Origin: Deltaproteobacteria bacterium
GTDB lineage: Bacteria; Desulfobacterota; Desulfarculia; Adiutricales; Adiutricaceae
NCBI GenBank assembly: GCA_031264185.1
Contig: JAISEL010000058.1
Coordinates: forward strand, 1-39,408
Direction of reading: 5' to 3'
DNA: 39,408 bases
This document shows positions 34,690 to 39,408 of the stretch, one piece after another. The notes under the pieces were generated by a model. It was not told where the DNA came from. It ran no database searches and worked only from the letters and a program-made list of their open reading frames with translations. Each line of letters begins with the position of its first letter. Position 1 is the first letter of the stretch. The position numbers and the translations under genes are program-made.

Positions 34690-37440
34690 TAGCTAAAAAA
34701 TTTATACCCCTAAGGGAAAAGGGATACGCTTTCCTCCGGTGATCCAAATTCTGACCCCATTTATTGTCCTTTCCGAGAGGATCTCAGCTCTTTTTAAGGC
34801 ATTTGTTCTGGAGACCGACGCATAAAAGCCAACAGTTCATTCCCACCATCTTTGAGTAGCCTGTTGTTGGCCTAATACTCAAAAAGAGCTTTAATATTAT
34901 TATCTCTTACACTCTTACAGTTAAATTATTCTTCGGCTAGGCCGGGTCATTTTAAACCAAAAGTTTTCTATATCACCTTTTCCAAAACCTATTGCCTTCG
35001 GAACATTTTCAAGTCTAACAGGGTCTTATTCCAGAATACGGAATTTTACCAACAATTTTTCTCTCCGGGGATTTTTTTATTTTTGAGCCCTTCCTCACTA
35101 AAGATCCTTTTTGGAACTGGTTAACGACCGCTAAGGCAAAACCAATGACAGCTTCAGGTTCTTTTGCCCGCGAAACTCCCCTTTATTTAAGTCCAATCAC
35201 TAGGGATTTTCGCTCTTTTTGACTCTTTTTCCATTTTGTTGGTGGCCTATTTTCCTTGTCTTCTGGTTTTATGCCTTTCGGATCACTTAACCTTCGTCCG
35301 GCAGAAGACAGAATTCCGCCAGTTTAAGTCTTGGCCAATACCCCCTGTCAGAATCATTTTCCCCGTTTTTCTTTTTTCAGCCACTTCCGAGATAAAGGCC
35401 AGAGCTTGTTCATTTGCATTTTATTTCAGCATTATTAGCTAAATTATTATAATATTTAGTGTTAAATATTATAATAAATCAATGTATAATAGACCTATAG
35501 TTTTATTGTTAAATTTTTTAAAGTGATCTTTTAATAAGATAGAACTTTTATCATTTTACAAGCCTGTTATTTTTCCCGTCTGAAGTCTTTACTTTGTAAT
35601 TCCACCCAAAATAAGATTAATCTCTCTGTTGCCAAAATCTCTCTCCTTTTTTACACTTGTTCGGTGGCAATATGAGCTGCGCCACCTTTAAGTCAGACAA
35701 GTCGGCCAGCCTGGATACTGACTCCAGGTTATCTGAAAGCAATAGCCAACAAACAAATCGTATTTTTTATCGGATTTTACCGTCACTCATCATAAACTGA
35801 AGCAGGGGCATGTAAAATTCTGGATTAACCAGAAAAATCGGTAACCGGCCCGATGAGTTTAAGCAGATTTTGAACCGGCGCTAGGACGCTTCAAATGCTC
35901 CCCCTCGCAACCTTTAGTAAACCGATCAACTGCGGGTAAGTTCAAAACGGGTCGGAAACCTCCCGGCAGGGGAAACATTCCCGGAAATAATGGACTGACA
36001 GGATCATTCACTGACCCCCTAAAGGCATTTATCTAATGATTACACATAGTTCTGTTTTGATTAAGAATAAAACACCTCTTTTGCCTTGCCCAGAGAAATG
36101 GGCCTGACTTCCTTGAAAGCTAAAGAAGGCCAGGTCTCTCAATGTGTCCTTATTACTATATTATTCGGCTGGCAGACCATTTTGTTGACGATTCGGTCCT
36201 CCAGTCTCTGACCCCAAAATTCGATCCGAACAGGAAGACCATCGGTTCTGCCTATGACTGGGTCCAGCCATTCGGCCGGACAAAAATCCCGAGCCTACCG
36301 ACAGGGATGCCTCTCTTTTCGAGTTCAAAACCTACGCTGGCTACAGCCTAAGGCTATGAGCAACGGACTGATTACCGAGACCGCCGGAGGCCGGTCAATC
36401 TCAAGTCTGGACAATTGGACTCCGAACAGCCTTTTTTTCGAATTGCCGGAAGCCGTAAAGCTGGCTTCCGCTGTCACTTGAGCCCAGAAATCTGAAGTGC
36501 GGCCGCTTCACAGCCAAAACACTAAATCCGGCCTTGGCCTGAGTCCTGGAGGCCGAAATTGTCAGGCAGAGAATGTCAGAATTGACCCGCAAAAATAGGA
36601 TAGAGGGAGATTTCTGGGGCCATGTACAGGCAGAGGTCTCTCTGTGGCTGAGAGAGCCTGGACTACTGAACGGGAAAATGGGCCATGTCAAACGCTGACT
36701 GCGGCCGAGAAAAACGGGCCTCTCCTGGTTGAGCCCATTGTTCCAGGGCCTCCGTCCGATCTGAACGCCAAGCCTGCTGGTCTTGGTCCCCGACTAATGA
36801 TGGCAGCAGAAAGAAGGCAGACCAGGACCTCAAATTTAATTTAAAACGGAAGCCGGAAGATGATGGTGAAAAATCTTAAACAGAACCGTGCCTCTCTCAA
36901 GGCGAGAGGCTCAAGTCAAGGCAGCTGCCGGGGCTGGGTTCAATCTTCTGAATGATTCCGAGCAGCCGTTTTTCCAGGCTGTGACGGGTCGGCCATGATC
37001 AGCAGGTCAAGATTCGTTATCTCTAAGAGAGAGGCTGTGGGGGCGCCTGCTCGGGTCAGGCACCCGGCGCCTCCGTTCAAAAAAGTCAGTTTTAAGGCTC
37101 GCCAGCCATATACTCAGGAAACATAAGAGAACCCGGCTGGTAAGTTGCAGCTGGCCCATAGGTTGCCGACCAAGGACCAAAAGCCTATTTGGGTTCCGAA
37201 CCGATCCCATGGTCCTGGCTTATAGGCCCGAAAGGCCGGAACTCTCCTGACGGACAGATGTCCGGACTTCCGAATCATTTAACGGACTGGCGGAGCTTGG
37301 GCAGTCACCGCTAACAATTAATATTGTCGGCTGAGTCAGAGAGCAGACTGATGCCGGCAATTCGTTTAAAAATAACCTGAACTTAAGGAGGCGGCGGTTA
37401 CCCCCAGGCCTTTCGACCGGGAAAAAACGCCGAAGACCGG
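34690..37440. other. 2.7-kb region without recognisable genes
   Basis: Only short open frames (under 100 codons) without start signals or known motifs are present on either strand. Composition rises from AT-rich (34.7-35.6 kb) to GC-rich (36-37.4 kb). The pattern of many closely spaced stops looks like decayed coding DNA. An AAGGAGG at 37384-37390 is about 50 bases before the next gene and is not its ribosome binding site. Confidence 0.5.
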
Positions 37441-38481
37441 ATGAAAACAGGCCTTGTCATTGGTAAATTTGCCCCCTTCCATTTCGGCCACCAATATCTG
37501 TTCGACACCGCCTTAAGCGAAGTGGACAAGCTATGTGTTCTGGTCTATGACTACGATCTGACCGATTTTCCTCTCCAGCTCCGAGCGGGCTGGATCCGGG
37601 CTCTTTACCCGGAGGCCACGGTTATTGAGGGCTGGGGCAGTCCCAGAAGCTTAGGTCCCGGCCGAAAATCAGAACTGGCCAATGAAGAATTTGTTTTAAA
37701 TTTACTGATTGGCCACAGGATCACCCATTTTTATTCCAGCCGGCCTCATGGGGAGCACATGAGCCGGGCATTAGGTTCCGTTGACCGGCGGGTCGATGTG
37801 GAACGGAAGAATTTCCCCATAACCGGAGAAATGATCCGCCGGGACCCTTTTCACAGCCGGGAATACTTGGATCCTTCGGTTTATCTGGACCTGATCACCA
37901 AAGTCGTCTTTCTGGGGGCCGGGGCAACCGGCAAAACGACCCTGGCCGAGGCTCTGGCCAGGGAGTATAAAACCGTCTGGGTCCCGGAAAGCTGCAAAAA
38001 CTACCTGGAAACCATGCCTATAGGCCACAGACTGGGCAGCCGGGATTTTGACAGCCTGATTTTACAGCACCTGGATATGGAAGATGAATTCGCCCAGTCG
38101 GCCAACAGGTATCTTTTCGTGGATTCCTGCGCCATCATGACGTACATCTACTCTCTGGACAGTCTGGGCAGGGCCAGCGAACTGGTCACCAGCTCGGCCC
38201 GGGAAAGCGCCTGGCGCTACGATCTATTCTTTCTGTGCGATACTGAGTTTATGTCCGAGAACCTCGGCAGCCGGGCCGATTCAGACGAGAGAGAGGTTCT
38301 CCAGAAAAGGACCGTCACGGATCTTTCGTCCAGAAAAATACCGTTTGTGGTCTTAAAAGGGACCATAGAAGAAAGAATCGCGACCGTCAAAACTGTTTTG
38401 ACCGGTTTTCAAAAACACGGCAATTATTTCGGCCAAACAGTTCTTAAAATGACCGAAGTCATAGGAGCTGACCAATATTAG
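37441..38481 (+). CDS. nadR: NadR-like NMN adenylyltransferase / ribosylnicotinamide kinase
   Basis: The 346-residue protein has the two catalytic domains of NadR. The N-terminal nucleotidyltransferase domain has GKFAPFHFGH at residues 8-17 and ITGEMIRRDPF near 127, the pattern that binds ATP and forms NAD from NMN. The C-terminal kinase domain has the P-loop GAGATGKTTL near 158-167 and YLFVDSCAIMTYIYS as a Walker B-like strand, for phosphorylation of nicotinamide riboside. It lacks the N-terminal helix-turn-helix of enterobacterial NadR, so it is not expected to be a repressor. It belongs to NAD salvage in the cytoplasm. No strong ribosome binding site precedes the ATG. No nicotinamide riboside transporter is adjacent. 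Confidence 0.88.
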   Translation: MKTGLVIGKFAPFHFGHQYLFDTALSEVDKLCVLVYDYDLTDFPLQLRAGWIRALYPEATVIEGWGSPRSLGPGRKSELANEEFVLNLLIGHRITHFYSSRPHGEHMSRALGSVDRRVDVERKNFPITGEMIRRDPFHSREYLDPSVYLDLITKVVFLGAGATGKTTLAEALAREYKTVWVPESCKNYLETMPIGHRLGSRDFDSLILQHLDMEDEFAQSANRYLFVDSCAIMTYIYSLDSLGRASELVTSSARESAWRYDLFFLCDTEFMSENLGSRADSDEREVLQKRTVTDLSSRKIPFVVLKGTIEERIATVKTVLTGFQKHGNYFGQTVLKMTEVIGADQY

Positions 38482-39134
38482 CTGAAAAAGTCTAAAAATT
38501 CCTCATACAACATATCATTATTGACAATATATGAATCATGGGTATGGTCTTTAAGTATTTTCAGTTTCGAGTTTGGAATGGTTTCAGCCACTTTAAAAAA
38601 TATTTCCCGTTTAATGATGTCGCTTTCCCCGGCCAGGACATAAGTCGGCGCCGCGATATTTTCCAGCAAAGACAGCTCAATATTCGGCTCATCCAGCATC
38701 AGCTTAAACAAAGGATCCCTGGTGTCCCAATAAACCCTGTTGATGTAACCCAAGCTTTTGTCGGTAAAGTCGGCCGGTTTCAGGTTAACCCCCAAAAGAG
38801 CCATTTTATTAATCACCTCAGGGTGTTTCAAGCTCAGTAAAAGGGAAATGATGGCGCCGTCGCTGAAACCTATGACATGGATCTTTTTCAGATTAAGATC
38901 CTGGATAAAGAGATAGACATCTTCGGCCATCAGGTCGTAGGAAAAAACCTCCGCCCTTTGACTTTGGCCGTGACCGCGACTGTCGATGGCGTACAGGGTA
39001 AAGTGTCGGCCAAGTTTTTCGCCCAATTTGTTAAAAATCGTGTGATCTTCTCCGTTGCCGTGTAAAAGCAGCAGCGGAGGTCCAGAGCCGGATTTTTTGT
39101 AAAACAATTCGACTCCATTGATTTTAATCAGCAT
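38478..39134 (-). CDS. Alpha/beta hydrolase
   Basis: The 218-residue protein has the alpha/beta-hydrolase pattern: LLLLHGNGEDHTIF for the oxyanion region, YAIDSRGHGQS, the nucleophile elbow GFSDGA with its serine, TYVLAGESDII for the acid region and a late HTHDSYI for the histidine. It has no cap insertion of notable size and no signal peptide, so it is likely a small cytoplasmic esterase-like enzyme of unknown substrate. It is convergent with the NadR-like gene, and their stop codons overlap by four bases. GGAGGCAGAG lies directly upstream of the ATG. Confidence 0.88.
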   Translation of the reverse strand: MLIKINGVELFYKKSGSGPPLLLLHGNGEDHTIFNKLGEKLGRHFTLYAIDSRGHGQSQRAEVFSYDLMAEDVYLFIQDLNLKKIHVIGFSDGAIISLLLSLKHPEVINKMALLGVNLKPADFTDKSLGYINRVYWDTRDPLFKLMLDEPNIELSLLENIAAPTYVLAGESDIIKREIFFKVAETIPNSKLKILKDHTHDSYIVNNDMLYEEFLDFFS

Positions 39135-39408
39135 TTCTCTGCCTCCTGAAGACGACGGAATAACTAAAAAAGACCTCCACGTCTGGATTACGATATTACT
39201 CCGCCAAACTTAAACAGTCAAATATGCCTATTGTCATACGGTAGTTTTAAATAATCATCAATAGATTATTATCAGCATGATAGATATAATAATTAGTCGT
39301 CCCTGAAAAACTTTTTGGGCCGAGTCAAAAATTTTTCTCACCGAAGCATAATTCAATCATTTTTAGTATTAAATAGATATAAAATTGATTTTTAGCAATT
39401 TATGAGTA
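39135..39408. other. AT-rich intergenic end of window
   Basis: No gene is seen. AATAATC (39250-39256) and GATTATT (39264-39270) form a small inverted repeat that could be an operator for the alpha/beta hydrolase gene or a gene beyond the window. Confidence 0.4.

Noticed and set aside
36142-36844. Several short frames in the gene-free region
   Set aside because: They overlap in different frames and strands, and none shows a known motif or start signal.

Overview
The window looks like a chromosomal segment of a Gram-negative, probably anaerobic bacterium. The evidence is a TonB-dependent outer-membrane receptor, a prolipoprotein diacylglyceryl transferase homologue, many Sec signal peptides, and a CobN-type chelatase under a cobalamin riboswitch. 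A Desulfobacterota-like gut or symbiotic lineage would fit, but that is a weak inference from gene content. Two base compositions alternate. GC-rich segments (about 3-20 kb and 37.4-39.1 kb) carry metabolic genes. A clearly AT-richer segment (about 20.5-36 kb) carries exported proteins, a CHAT protease and insertion-sequence relics, and looks like an accessory island.

Layout. 1-1573: IS4/IS1634-type transposase relic with several frameshifts. 1651-2196: possible gene remnant. 2838-3079: tRNA-Asp with a near-consensus promoter and an intrinsic terminator. 3182-4018: D12-class DNA adenine methyltransferase. 4330-4917 (minus): DJ-1/PfpI family protein. 5450-7382 (minus): two tandem exported CAP-domain paralogues. 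7801-15306 (minus): a cobalamin-riboswitch operon consisting of promoter, riboswitch, leader terminator, two-part nitrilase-fold amidohydrolase, TonB receptor and CobN-like chelatase, with only 3 and 20 bp between genes. 15635-17439: frameshifted AAA-ATPase-like/DUF1703-type gene. 18155-19897 (minus): two paralogues with glycine-rich N-termini, one split by a one-base frameshift.

20522-31320 (minus) is the most interesting part. It encodes a run of mostly exported or membrane proteins: two DUF4384-like proteins, a small secreted protein, a secreted 1172-residue TPR-CHAT cysteine protease homologue, a membrane-anchored helical protein, an HExxH lipoprotein candidate, an extra Lgt homologue, a polytopic membrane protein and a secreted protein. 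A short peptide with consensus [KR]-x-T-R-D-L-V-F followed by 5-8 acidic residues occurs five times in three of these proteins. It brackets each DUF4384 domain and sits once between the TPR block and the protease half of the CHAT protein. Synonymous codons differ among the copies, so the peptide itself appears selected. The working hypothesis is a protease-substrate or docking system in the cell envelope, in which the tag is a cleavage or recognition site for the CHAT protease. This is inference.

31321-37440 is mostly gene-poor: an extremely AT-rich spacer, a 52-bp (AG)26 microsatellite, a decayed ISKra4-family transposase, another decayed reading frame and about 2.7 kb without recognisable genes. 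37441-39134 returns to GC-rich DNA with an NadR-like bifunctional NAD-salvage enzyme and a convergent alpha/beta hydrolase that overlaps its stop codon.
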